Source of the DNA: a virus
Direction: 5' to 3' (one strand)
Length of the DNA: 27,857 nt
Virus record (IMG/VR): IMGVR_UViG_3300035698_021447
Location: 1-27,857 of that record
The translations under genes and the position numbers were made by a program. The stretch's first letter is position 1; every line of letters begins with the position of its first letter. Below the pieces are notes generated by a model. It was not told where the DNA came from, searched no databases, and was given only the letters and a program-made list of their open reading frames with translations. This document shows, piece after piece, positions 7,529-14,196 of the stretch.

Positions 7529-8366
7529 GAACTTGGGAGAGTTTGAATATTGGGTCGTTCAACCATTCTGTGATGTCTGCGTCTTCTCCCACAAAATCAG
7601 AGGTTGTTCTTTTCTCATCCAACACATCGTCAGTGAGCGTAGAGTGATATCCGATGTGTTCTGCGAGTGCTGGTGTGTGATAGTAGATTGGCAAACCTAG
7701 TTTCTTTGCCCACTGGCCGATGACTGCATCTTTGACGGTGTTGCCAACTGTATCGATGATTGAAGTGTATCCTTTGCCATAACTAGCATGAGGCGTTCCG
7801 AGCCACCAATCTGTTTGCACCTTGAAGATGTCCTCAAATCTATGTTTTTGCACCGCTTCATCGGTAAAGAATCTCCAAACACTTTTGTGCGACATGATCA
7901 CAGTTACTGTGGACCATGTTTCGATTCCTTCACAACAATCAAAGAATCCACGTCTGTTTTGCTTGTATTTTGTGGGTGTGTAAATTGAAGCAGACCCAAA
8001 GTCTCCGAGTTGAGGCAAAGCATGTTCCAAATAGTCTTTGGAGTGTTCGCAAACAATCGCATCGTCTTCTGACATGAAAAAGTAATCGGTGTCTGGTTCG
8101 CTCAAGAAAAGCTCATAAAGCCCAGAAGCCCAATTGGTCCAATCCCCATACTGCTTCCTTCGTTGCACCACATGCCCGTCAAAGTCGTCAGGGATCACCG
8201 AATTGGGTTCGGCAAATACTACAATGTCCGACCACCCTGCGTTCTTGAGCGAACGTAGGGTACGATCTAGGTAATATCCTTTTTCGCGCGGTGTAGTGGT
8301 TACACCTACGGTCCATTTAGATTTCAACGGATTTCCATTCGAGATCTGGATGTTCGAATTTTTCAT
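7518..8366 (-). CDS. Glycosyltransferase-like protein with EDD motif
   Basis: The 282-residue protein has a GT-A pattern: WTVGVTTTPRE (18-28) as the first strand, YYLDRTLRSLKNAGW as the first helix, IVVFAEP as the second strand, and YFFMSEDDAIV (95-105) with a metal-type EDD at 100-102. A late HIGYHSTL stretch resembles C-terminal His loops of such enzymes. The ATG at 8366 overlaps the upstream gene by 50 bp and lacks a clear SD; a TTG at 8327 (overlap 11 bp) is a credible alternative, since the conserved part begins just after it. Confidence 0.68.
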   Translation of the reverse strand: MKNSNIQISNGNPLKSKWTVGVTTTPREKGYYLDRTLRSLKNAGWSDIVVFAEPNSVIPDDFDGHVVQRRKQYGDWTNWASGLYELFLSEPDTDYFFMSEDDAIVCEHSKDYLEHALPQLGDFGSASIYTPTKYKQNRRGFFDCCEGIETWSTVTVIMSHKSVWRFFTDEAVQKHRFEDIFKVQTDWWLGTPHASYGKGYTSIIDTVGNTVKDAVIGQWAKKLGLPIYYHTPALAEHIGYHSTLTDDVLDEKRTTSDFVGEDADITEWLNDPIFKLSQVPML

Positions 8367-8817
8367 CTAGGTCTATCAAGTCGCATTGCTGATATTCGAC
8401 AACGAGATAGTGTGTTAGGTTCGAAGTCGAATCTTTACAGAATTTACAATGGTGATCTTGGAGACTGATGTTTTGGAATTTTAATCTCGCCACTTCTCTG
8501 TTTTGAGAATCGAACATTTTGAGAATCAAAGCATCTTCATCCAGATCAACAAAAGGGCCTTCCTTGATTTGTTTTTGCCGCTGATGGATGTATTCCATCC
8601 ATCTACAAACACCTAGATCTGGAGTCTCTTTGATGTCTACTTGAATCGTTTTATCTTGTGCTTTCCAAACTACTTTATCAATCTGTTTTCCTAACTCGGG
8701 TTGTTGGCTTGGGATTAAGCAGAAAATTCCTGTCGTCGGCGATCCTTTGACCGGTACCTCTACTACATCTAAAGCCTCATTACGTCTGAGATTGATGCTC
8801 ACCTTGTCGTTCTTCAT
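8317..8817 (-). CDS. Conserved phage protein of unknown function, possibly a tail component
   Basis: The 166-residue protein is mostly beta by appearance. It has a C-terminal half with KMFDSQNREVARLKFQ, a CKFC pair and LTHYLVVEYQQCDL, a strand pattern loosely like tail-tube-type domains, but the match is too weak to name. It follows the virion-like gene at 8838-9575 by 20 bp in the same direction. Two ATGs are adjacent; the second (8817) is preferred because it is 4 nt from AGGAGG, whereas the first is only 1 nt away. Confidence 0.55.
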   Translation of the reverse strand: MKNDKVSINLRRNEALDVVEVPVKGSPTTGIFCLIPSQQPELGKQIDKVVWKAQDKTIQVDIKETPDLGVCRWMEYIHQRQKQIKEGPFVDLDEDALILKMFDSQNREVARLKFQNISLQDHHCKFCKDSTSNLTHYLVVEYQQCDLIDLDEKFEHPDLEWKSVEI

Positions 8818-8837
8818 CATTCCTCCTTGTTAATCCA

Positions 8838-9575
8838 TCAGTCGTATACTTGGAAATTGTATTTGTCGGAGATGTAGCGATTGCCGCCAAAATCCAACCG
8901 GAACCATATGTTGTAGATTCCACAATCCATGTCCTCTGTGTCGATTTGGTAAAAACCAAACCTCTTCTCGCGGTAATCGATGGATGCATTTTCCACTACC
9001 ATCCTAAGATCCTCTTCTGCTGGAACACAATCTCCACAATGTTGTTCGATGGAGACTTGGATGTCGGCAACAATTGCAAGGTTCTCGTAGTAGGCTCTGA
9101 GATCTCCTGCTGTAGGAACGTTAGGGATGATCTCGATTCTGATGTATTGTTTGGAACCCTTTCTGAATTTATTGGGTTGAAAGTGGAAGTTGAAGTCGTA
9201 GACTATTGGCATAGGGGTGGTGTACCATAATGCCGGATAGACTTGGAATGTGTGTTCCAGATTGCCAGAAGGCTGGCCTGCCGAGACGCTAACGGTCCAA
9301 ATGTCTATGTAGCTTCCGATGACGTACTTACCATCTTCAAGACTGATCGGGAGGAGATAATTCCCAGTATCTTCAAGAGTGACAGCAGCACCATAAAACC
9401 TCTCGACAAACCGCCTGCCTTCTGGGTTTTCCGCAGTAACCTCTTCAGGGTCCATGTAGTAGATTTCTACCATCTCTATACTTTCAAAGTCAGCATATTC
9501 ATTCCCATTAAGGGAAAAGATTCTGAGATTGATGTCATCGCCTACTACCGGGTTCTGATAGCGCTCTACGCTCAT
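8838..9575 (-). CDS. Putative virion structural protein
   Basis: The 245-residue, beta-rich protein is free of enzyme motifs. It starts SVERYQNPVVGDD and has repeated aromatic strands such as YDFNFHFQPNKFRKGS. I recall similar proteins in large myoviruses, annotated only as structural. The ATG at 9575 overlaps the TGA of the HNH gene (ATGA) and has AAGGA 5 nt upstream inside the HNH gene. The in-frame TTG at 9608 is less likely. This tight junction shows that the HNH gene is fitted exactly against the start of this gene and supplies its ribosome binding site. Confidence 0.6.
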   Translation of the reverse strand: MSVERYQNPVVGDDINLRIFSLNGNEYADFESIEMVEIYYMDPEEVTAENPEGRRFVERFYGAAVTLEDTGNYLLPISLEDGKYVIGSYIDIWTVSVSAGQPSGNLEHTFQVYPALWYTTPMPIVYDFNFHFQPNKFRKGSKQYIRIEIIPNVPTAGDLRAYYENLAIVADIQVSIEQHCGDCVPAEEDLRMVVENASIDYREKRFGFYQIDTEDMDCGIYNIWFRLDFGGNRYISDKYNFQVYD

Positions 9576-10150
9576 GGTGTTTCCTTGTATTCTATAAGTT
9601 TTCGACAAACTTCTGTGAATAACATATCATCATCAAGGTCTTTTTCGACTTTACAGTATATGTCTGTCACAACCTTTTCTGGCACTTGAAAACCTTCCGA
9701 AAGTCTCGGAAAGAAATGGAAGTTCCATTTATGTGTAACAATCATTAGATTGTCTGGTCTATCATCTTCTAAAGAGACTGCTGATCCACTTTTGTGATGA
9801 ACCACATATCCACTTGGTATTTTTCCGTAATGGTGTTGGTAAACAATTCTTGCATGAGTTGTTCGGGAGCCACTTTTTGCACATACATACCATCGCTTTT
9901 GGGGCTCACTGTATCGCACAACTTTATTTCCGGGGAGATAAGGGCTAATATTGACATTGTCTACTCCCCACTTTTTGACTCTCTTTGTTTTTTCTTCTAG
10001 GCTTTGTTGTTTGCCTCTTCTGTGATGCCCACAAATATAACGTAGTGGTTGTCCTTTTTTGATTTCTTTAGTGTGCCAGTTTCTTGTTGCAATGGGTGCT
10101 GGTTGTCCACATCCGCATTCACAAAGTTTTTGGGGTTTGATATTGTTCAT
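9572..10150 (-). CDS. HNH homing endonuclease with N-terminal Cys/His zinc motif
   Basis: The 192-residue nuclease begins with a CECGCG (10-15) and YICGHHRRG (38-46) zinc-binding unit. The HNH core follows: GYVVHHKSG (114-122), then DDRPDNLMIVTHKWNFHF (129-146), with the central Asn at 134. It is a clear paralogue of the endonuclease at 10355-11020, which shares the zinc unit, the ISPYL/FSPYL stretch, the HHK core and the RPxNLM segment. ATG 10150 is preferred over TTG 10177, though neither has a good SD. TATATAAT lies about 10 nt upstream on the coding strand and may be a promoter. The stop overlaps the next gene as ATGA. Confidence 0.88.
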   Translation of the reverse strand: MNNIKPQKLCECGCGQPAPIATRNWHTKEIKKGQPLRYICGHHRRGKQQSLEEKTKRVKKWGVDNVNISPYLPGNKVVRYSEPQKRWYVCAKSGSRTTHARIVYQHHYGKIPSGYVVHHKSGSAVSLEDDRPDNLMIVTHKWNFHFFPRLSEGFQVPEKVVTDIYCKVEKDLDDDMLFTEVCRKLIEYKETP

Positions 10151-10151
10151 G

Positions 10152-10199
10152 CTAATTATATAGTGGTGCGATATCAAATTTCACACTTTTCGTGGCCAT
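10152..10199 (-). CDS. 15-codon ORF, possibly a truncated 5' end of a gene
   Basis: ATG 10199 follows GGGAAGGT and opens a 15-residue frame (MATKSVKFDIAPLYN) ending in TAG, 1 nt before the HNH start at 10150. It overlaps the end of the small gene at 10181-10321 in another frame. It could be a real micro-peptide, chance, or the stump of a gene interrupted when the HNH gene entered. No matching continuation is visible on the other side of the HNH gene. Confidence 0.25.
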   Translation of the reverse strand: MATKSVKFDIAPLYN

Positions 10200-10321
10200 T
10201 TTACCTTCCCTAATTTGGTTATAAGCTTCTTCCGAATAGCTTGTCGAACGATTTGTTCTATTTCATCCATCCGATTAACAAGCTGTCTTTTTCTGTGTCG
10301 AACTAGCCAGAAATTTTTCAC
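10181..10321 (-). CDS. Small basic protein of unknown function
   Basis: The 46-residue, very basic protein begins MKNFWLVRHRKRQLV, is likely helical, and ends in TGA. It starts at GTG 10321 with GAGG 6 nt upstream; this SD overlaps the TGA of the displaced 3' end at 10330-10365. In the ancestral order it probably followed the gene at 11104-11265 directly, before the HNH gene came between them. It now sits between two paralogous HNH genes. Confidence 0.5.
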   Translation of the reverse strand: MKNFWLVRHRKRQLVNRMDEIEQIVRQAIRKKLITKLGKVKWPRKV

Positions 10322-10329
10322 GTAATACC

Positions 10330-10365
10330 TCAATGCTTCTTAGCTTTTCTAGCCTTATCTATGCT
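10330..10365 (-). pseudogene. Displaced duplicate of the 3' end of the gene at 11104-11265
   Basis: Leftward, these 36 nt read SIDKARKAKKH then TGA. The intact gene at 11104-11265 ends AIDKARKAKKH then TAA. Ten consecutive residues are identical, while seven of the ten codons differ, each at the third position and each synonymously. The copy begins inside the last codons of the HNH gene and ends at the SD of the next small gene. It is best read as the original 3' end, left behind when the HNH cassette inserted with its own version of that end. Confidence 0.75.
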
Positions 10366-11020
10366 CTGTTAGCAGAGAACATAGCTGAGAGAATTTTTCC
10401 TCGTCATCTGAAATATCACTAGGAATCGCCAAGTAACAATCAGTAACAATCTTTTCGCTTACTCCGAATCCCTTTGCTAAAACAGGAAAAAATCTTAAGT
10501 TCCATTCATCAGGTAACAACATCAAGTTCTCAGGTCGATCATCTTTTATCTTGCTGTGCTTGCCGTCTTTGTGATGAGCCACATATCCCTTCGGTATTTC
10601 ACCAAAGCGGTTTTTGTATACTGCGTTGGCGTGCATCACCATTTTCCATTTTCCATTTTCTTTTACACAAGCTGTCCATCTTTTCATTTTTTTATCATAT
10701 GAGATAAATGTCTCTTCTAAGTAAGGGCTGAAGACAGGCTCTCTGCCCCACCTTTTTCTAGTTCTTTCGATTCGGTATTCAAGACTTAGTTTTGACCCTT
10801 TGAGATGATGTCCTTTTATGTAGTCGTTTACATGTCCGTTAGGAAGGGGAGAAATTTCTGTTCCGCACCCACACTGACAATAGTGGATCTCGTTTGGATC
10901 AGGTGGACTCCATCCTTTTTTCCTCATGTGATGTCCACGCAAAAAAAAACTTGTCCTATTGTTTTTCCATATCTTTAACTCGCCTCCGCATCCACATTCA
11001 CAATATTTCTTGTCTTCCAT
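10355..11020 (-). CDS. HNH homing endonuclease with two N-terminal zinc units
   Basis: The 221-residue nuclease begins with two copies of a Cys/His zinc unit: CECGCG...RGHH at 7-31 and CQCGCG...KGHH at 48-72. The HNH core follows (GYVAHHKDG at 145-153, then DDRPENLMLLPDEWNLRFF at 160-178). It is a paralogue of the endonuclease at 9572-10150, which has one zinc unit. ATG 11020 is preferred because AAGGAG lies 6 nt upstream; this SD is inside a perfect 16-bp inverted repeat. Insertion is at the 3' end of a small tail-assembly-type gene, a duplicate of whose end lies at the downstream border. Confidence 0.9.
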   Translation of the reverse strand: MEDKKYCECGCGGELKIWKNNRTSFFLRGHHMRKKGWSPPDPNEIHYCQCGCGTEISPLPNGHVNDYIKGHHLKGSKLSLEYRIERTRKRWGREPVFSPYLEETFISYDKKMKRWTACVKENGKWKMVMHANAVYKNRFGEIPKGYVAHHKDGKHSKIKDDRPENLMLLPDEWNLRFFPVLAKGFGVSEKIVTDCYLAIPSDISDDEEKFSQLCSLLTEHR

Positions 11021-11024
11021 TTTG

Positions 11025-11093
11025 ATCTCCTTAAAAATCAACTATTTCTTATCTACTCTAATAGAGAAAGAAAATTATGATTTTTAAGGAGAT
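11025..11093 (-). promoter_or_regulatory. 16-bp perfect inverted repeat sequestering the SD of an HNH gene
   Basis: ATCTCCTTAAAAATCA (11025-11040) is the exact complement of 11078-11093. The 37-nt loop can add inner pairs (11045-11050 with 11068-11073; 11056-11059 with 11063-11066). In leftward RNA, the arm nearer the gene contains the AAGGAG of the HNH start at 11020, so read-through transcripts should hide it. No clear late-promoter box lies in the loop; the nearest is GATAAGAAATA. It is AT-rich with no U-tract, so a terminator is unlikely. Confidence 0.75.
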
Positions 11094-11103
11094 AATCAGT
11101 TAT

Positions 11104-11265
11104 TTAGTGCTTTTTTGCCTTCCTAGCCTTGTCAATTGCATCAGATTCCCTCTTTTTTTGTTCGATGAAACGCTGAATTAACCACTTTCTCTCATGCACA
11201 GGCAGAATCATGCAATCTTGCTTGCTCATTTTCATATGATATTGGAAGAAGAAGAGTTCCTCCAT
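11104..11265 (-). CDS. Small helical protein next to the gp26-like hub gene, possible tail-assembly chaperone
   Basis: The 53-residue protein begins MEELFFFQYHMKMS, has LPVHERKWLIQRF in the middle and a basic Lys-Ala tail. I recall this pattern in small proteins encoded directly after baseplate-hub or tail-chaperone genes of myoviruses. The ATG has only a weak GGA. The frame is open upstream (KSASVELWNTL...) through the end of the gp26-like gene, with a slippery T_TTT_TTC there, so a fusion by -1 frameshifting is possible. Its last codons appear recoded relative to the duplicate at 10330-10365. Confidence 0.65.
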   Translation of the reverse strand: MEELFFFQYHMKMSKQDCMILPVHERKWLIQRFIEQKKRESDAIDKARKAKKH

Positions 11266-11282
11266 CAACGTATTCCATAGTT

Positions 11283-12416
11283 CTACGCTGGCGCTCTTTC
11301 CTGCTTCTTCCTTGGGAAGAAAAAATTGGTTTCCAGAGGCAGATCTATTTCAAACTCCTCTGTACAAGCTGGGCAAACCATAGGAACTTCAGTATTCACT
11401 CCAAATGGAGGTTCGTTAATGACATTTCTTAGGTGTGAGACATCATTGATTGGCAATCTCTTCAGCAAATGCGCCAATTCCTTCTTCATCGTTACGCCTT
11501 CGACCTCTTCGAGAAGCAAAGCGGTTCGGTATAAAAGAGTGTCATCGTCGCTTTGGTCGCCCCATTGCTGAATGCGTCGTTCGCGATAACTAGTGATTTC
11601 CTGCTCATCTCCACCTGTTGCCAATCGATAGCTGTAATTAAACTCGCTGGTAGGCAAAGTTCCATAAAGCTCTTCATCATCGAAGTCATCAGGACAAGCT
11701 TCTACGTCTAAGTCATTGAGGTCAATGATGGTAGAGAACTTCATTGAACAGTTGGGGCACTTGATCTCTACATCATATTCTGGTGTATAGGAAATACCAC
11801 GCAGATAGATCAAGAGGTGTGTTCTATCAATCGAGAGTAGTTCTTCTGTCCTGATCGATTCTTGGATGCATCGTTGGAAGATCATGTCGATGGCCTTGCC
11901 CTTTTTGACCCATCTTGGCGTGGCAAGGATCTGCTCTTCTTCGCCAGTCATTGGGCGAATGTGAATCTTTTCAGGAATGTCTGCGTAAAACTTGCTTTTG
12001 GATGGGAAAGAAAATTCTTCCCAATGATGTTGGTCAGCCAACTTTTGCAGCAATCCTTCTAGTTGATCACTGCCTTGTACTCTGAGATCGGCTTTCTTAC
12101 CTTTTCGTTTCTTGCGTGGTCTTTCAGGTGGAGCCTCGAATGTTTCAAAGCCGTCCTCATCTACAGATTCGGCGGCAGGCTGTTCGGAAGTTGCTTGTTT
12201 TCCCTGCTGAAGAGCTTGCCTGAATGCAGGAGGTATAGTGCCGCTGATTTCAAATGGTGCTTCTCCGGGAGTTCTGGTTTGCAGGGGCTCTGCTGCTTCG
12301 CCACCTGTTTCTTTAGCTACTGCATCACGTACTTCTTGAATCTTAGCTAGGGGGTCGCTGCCTACATCGGCGGCGGTTACCTTTTTCTTACTGGGTCGAT
12401 AGACATCATCTGCCAT
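11283..12416 (-). CDS. Baseplate hub protein, T4 gp26-like
   Basis: The 377-residue protein has a long polar, probably disordered N-terminus (about 1-112, with a basic RPRKKRKGKK at 99-108). The C-terminal domain is typical of gp26-type hub proteins: FPSKSKFY (137-144), PMTGEEEQIL (155-164), and two CxxC sites (CPNC 220-223; CPAC 348-351). T4 gp26 is about 208 residues, so the N-terminal extension is unusual. The start has AAGGAG 6 nt upstream. A slippery heptamer at 11319-11325, at Phe365-Phe366, could move ribosomes into the frame of the next gene. It diverges from the gene at 12474. Confidence 0.75.
   Translation of the reverse strand: MADDVYRPSKKKVTAADVGSDPLAKIQEVRDAVAKETGGEAAEPLQTRTPGEAPFEISGTIPPAFRQALQQGKQATSEQPAAESVDEDGFETFEAPPERPRKKRKGKKADLRVQGSDQLEGLLQKLADQHHWEEFSFPSKSKFYADIPEKIHIRPMTGEEEQILATPRWVKKGKAIDMIFQRCIQESIRTEELLSIDRTHLLIYLRGISYTPEYDVEIKCPNCSMKFSTIIDLNDLDVEACPDDFDDEELYGTLPTSEFNYSYRLATGGDEQEITSYRERRIQQWGDQSDDDTLLYRTALLLEEVEGVTMKKELAHLLKRLPINDVSHLRNVINEPPFGVNTEVPMVCPACTEEFEIDLPLETNFFFPRKKQERAPA
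11319..11325 (-). other. Candidate -1 frameshift site T_TTT_TTC
   Basis: In the frame of the gp26-like gene, the bases read T TTT TTC, which fits the X XXY YYZ rule. After a -1 slip, the new frame stays open through the end of the gene and enters the small gene at 11104-11265 without a stop. No downstream pseudoknot was established by eye. Confidence 0.45.
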
Positions 12417-12473
12417 TATTGTCTCCTTGTCACTATGATGATCTGTAGTACCTCATCGTGCGAGTAATAGAGT

Positions 12474-12851
12474 ATGAAATACTTGAATTTTTCCAATGTT
12501 GAAGAGCTAATTTTCTATGATAGAGATATCCAAAGGAAGCTCCCCGACCATATGTTTAGCATATTCGAACAGTGGAGGTTGGCACAACGAGTGCCATTCT
12601 TACGGGAAATGGGAAAACAAGCTTTGCTTGATTTCCTAAGTGGCATTAACGAAGATGAGGACACACCAATCCTCGAAGAATATTTCGGTGAGAAAATCCT
12701 GATCGAAAGACTCAATTATAATGTAGCGGAAAGTATACAAATTCCACTCAAAGAGGTATCGATCTGTAACGAGCTATGTGGTATTGAAGGATTCAATAAC
12801 TATAGCATGTGGCGGGATGCGGACTTTCTGTATATATCCTTTTGGAGGTAA
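12474..12851 (+). CDS. Conserved phage protein of unknown function
   Basis: The 125-residue protein has a sequence character I recall from a family in T4-type marine phages: FSNVEELIFYDRD near the start, ILEEYFGEKI in the middle, and WRDADFLYISFWR at the very end. No catalytic motif is visible. It heads a five-gene rightward operon (12474-14583), and the next ATG is 2 nt after its stop. The SD is weak (TAATAGAG). Confidence 0.6.
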   Translation: MKYLNFSNVEELIFYDRDIQRKLPDHMFSIFEQWRLAQRVPFLREMGKQALLDFLSGINEDEDTPILEEYFGEKILIERLNYNVAESIQIPLKEVSICNELCGIEGFNNYSMWRDADFLYISFWR

Positions 12852-12852
12852 A

Positions 12853-13497
12853 ATGGCAAAGAAGCTTGAGGGCGTAGTTGTGTGGTTTGTAAATCTGTAC
12901 CCTGATCTAGGACAATCTATTCAGCAAACCATGATCATGATGAGAGATATGAACAAACCCCTTTTTGACAAATTGTCAGATGACGGTCGATATGTATGTT
13001 TAATGATACCTACCACCAAAGAGTCCACGCGAGTAGTCAAAATTGACTACAATGCACCTTTCCCAAGATACATGGCGAAGAGTGCAGATGTGGAAAGATT
13101 TGGATTGTTAGAGAAGAAGACCCCCAAACAGGTTTTTGCTACAGAAGAAGAACCTGAGTTTTGCGGGATCATCAATCTGTTTATGAACTTTTGCCCTGAA
13201 GTGAATTTCGAAGCCACAGAAGTTGTTAAATTGGTACAATCTTTCAATGAAGAAACTCTTAAGAAAATCTCAGATGATGGCAGATATCAGGTCATGATTG
13301 TTCCTACTATCAAAGAGGCTTCTCGTATAGAGAAGGTGGATTTTGAGATGCCATTCCCACGATTGGCTTCGGATGGTAGAGGCAACGCAATTGCAAATGT
13401 CACCAAGATCGTTAAAGAGATGTTAAAAGCAAACAAAGACGAAGAAGATAAATATGATGAGATTGACGACGATGATCTAGAAGAGGAAAAAGACTAA
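12853..13497 (+). CDS. Internally duplicated protein with acidic C-terminal tail
   Basis: The 214-residue protein consists of two related halves about 98 residues apart. SDDGRY (42-47; 140-145), then IPTTKESTR/VPTIKEASR (52-60; 150-158), then Asp and FPR (70-72; 168-170). Each half begins with a hydrophobic strand followed by N-L/F-Y/C-P. The last 20 residues are almost all Asp and Glu, recalling protein-recruiting tails of phage single-strand DNA-binding proteins, though no such domain is seen. GGAGG lies 4 nt before ATG 12853, which is therefore preferred over the in-frame 12778. Function unknown. Confidence 0.65.
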   Translation: MAKKLEGVVVWFVNLYPDLGQSIQQTMIMMRDMNKPLFDKLSDDGRYVCLMIPTTKESTRVVKIDYNAPFPRYMAKSADVERFGLLEKKTPKQVFATEEEPEFCGIINLFMNFCPEVNFEATEVVKLVQSFNEETLKKISDDGRYQVMIVPTIKEASRIEKVDFEMPFPRLASDGRGNAIANVTKIVKEMLKANKDEEDKYDEIDDDDLEEEKD

Positions 13498-13823
13498 TGG
13501 ACTTTACTTCATTTTTATTGTTTTGCTTAGCGACAATCGGGCTCACCAACATTATGGTGCATGGTAAAATCATGGACGTGATAGGCTTGAGACCTTGGCT
13601 TCAGAAGAATATGAAGCCTGATCACTTTCAAGTATTTGAGTGTTATGAATGTTCAGGTTTCTGGGCTGGGTTATTCTGTGGATTGTTTTTTTGCTTCCCG
13701 CAGTGGTGGCTGATGTTGCCATGTGGATTTGCTGGAAGTGTTTTGGGACAGGGATACACAGATTTCATGTATTGGTTCAGAAGCAAGATCGAGTTTGAAT
13801 TATCAGAGGAGACTGATGGCTAA
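13497..13823 (+). CDS. Small membrane protein with ECYECSGFW motif (DUF1360-like)
   Basis: The 108-residue protein has three hydrophobic stretches (about 4-20, 54-68 and 70-86) and the signature ECYECSGFWAG (48-58, Cys49 and Cys52). I associate this with DUF1360-type membrane proteins found in phages and Bacillus. It should sit in the host membrane. The start is TAATG-coupled to the upstream stop. The biochemical role is unknown. Confidence 0.68.
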   Translation: MDFTSFLLFCLATIGLTNIMVHGKIMDVIGLRPWLQKNMKPDHFQVFECYECSGFWAGLFCGLFFCFPQWWLMLPCGFAGSVLGQGYTDFMYWFRSKIEFELSEETDG

Positions 13824-14193
13824 ACCACAAATCACCAAACGCTGGTTTATTTTCTGCGAGCCTTGTTCTTATCGGCAGATAATCGAGTCAGACGAACCCC
13901 AAGCAGATAATCTTGTGGAGATCAAAACATCTCCTGTGCCCGGTGGAGCACCAATCTTAGATCCCAAAACTAAGAAGCCTAAAAACAAGCCAGATACTAA
14001 GCAGCCCAAGAAATTCAAATGCCCAAAGTGCGGCAGAGGCACGGTCGCCAAGCGATTACCGGATGTATATTCCAAAGCGTACAAAGCCATCGACGAGGAT
14101 CGTCGTAAGCGAGAAGAAGAAGCTGAAAAGCGAAAGAGGATTGAAGATGGCAAGCCTCATGTGAGAGAATCTGACCCTGATTTTATGGGATGA
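13816..14193 (+). CDS. Zinc-ribbon protein of unknown function
   Basis: The 125-residue protein has two CxxC knuckles, CEPC (14-17) and CPKC (69-72), separated by a Pro/Lys-rich linker. Together they could bind one zinc ion. A highly charged helix (about 92-115) follows. ATG 13816 overlaps the preceding stop by 8 nt and has GAGGAG 5 nt upstream, so the longer frame from 13723 is rejected. Zinc ribbons of this size in phages often contact nucleic acid or transcription machinery; here that is only a possibility. Confidence 0.65.
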   Translation: MAKPQITKRWFIFCEPCSYRQIIESDEPQADNLVEIKTSPVPGGAPILDPKTKKPKNKPDTKQPKKFKCPKCGRGTVAKRLPDVYSKAYKAIDEDRRKREEEAEKRKRIEDGKPHVRESDPDFMG

Positions 14194-14196
14194 TCT

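Noticed and set aside
13448-13456. GATAAATA box inside the duplicated protein gene
   Set aside because: It encodes part of the acidic tail and is not at the right distance from a gene start lacking its own signal; probably chance.
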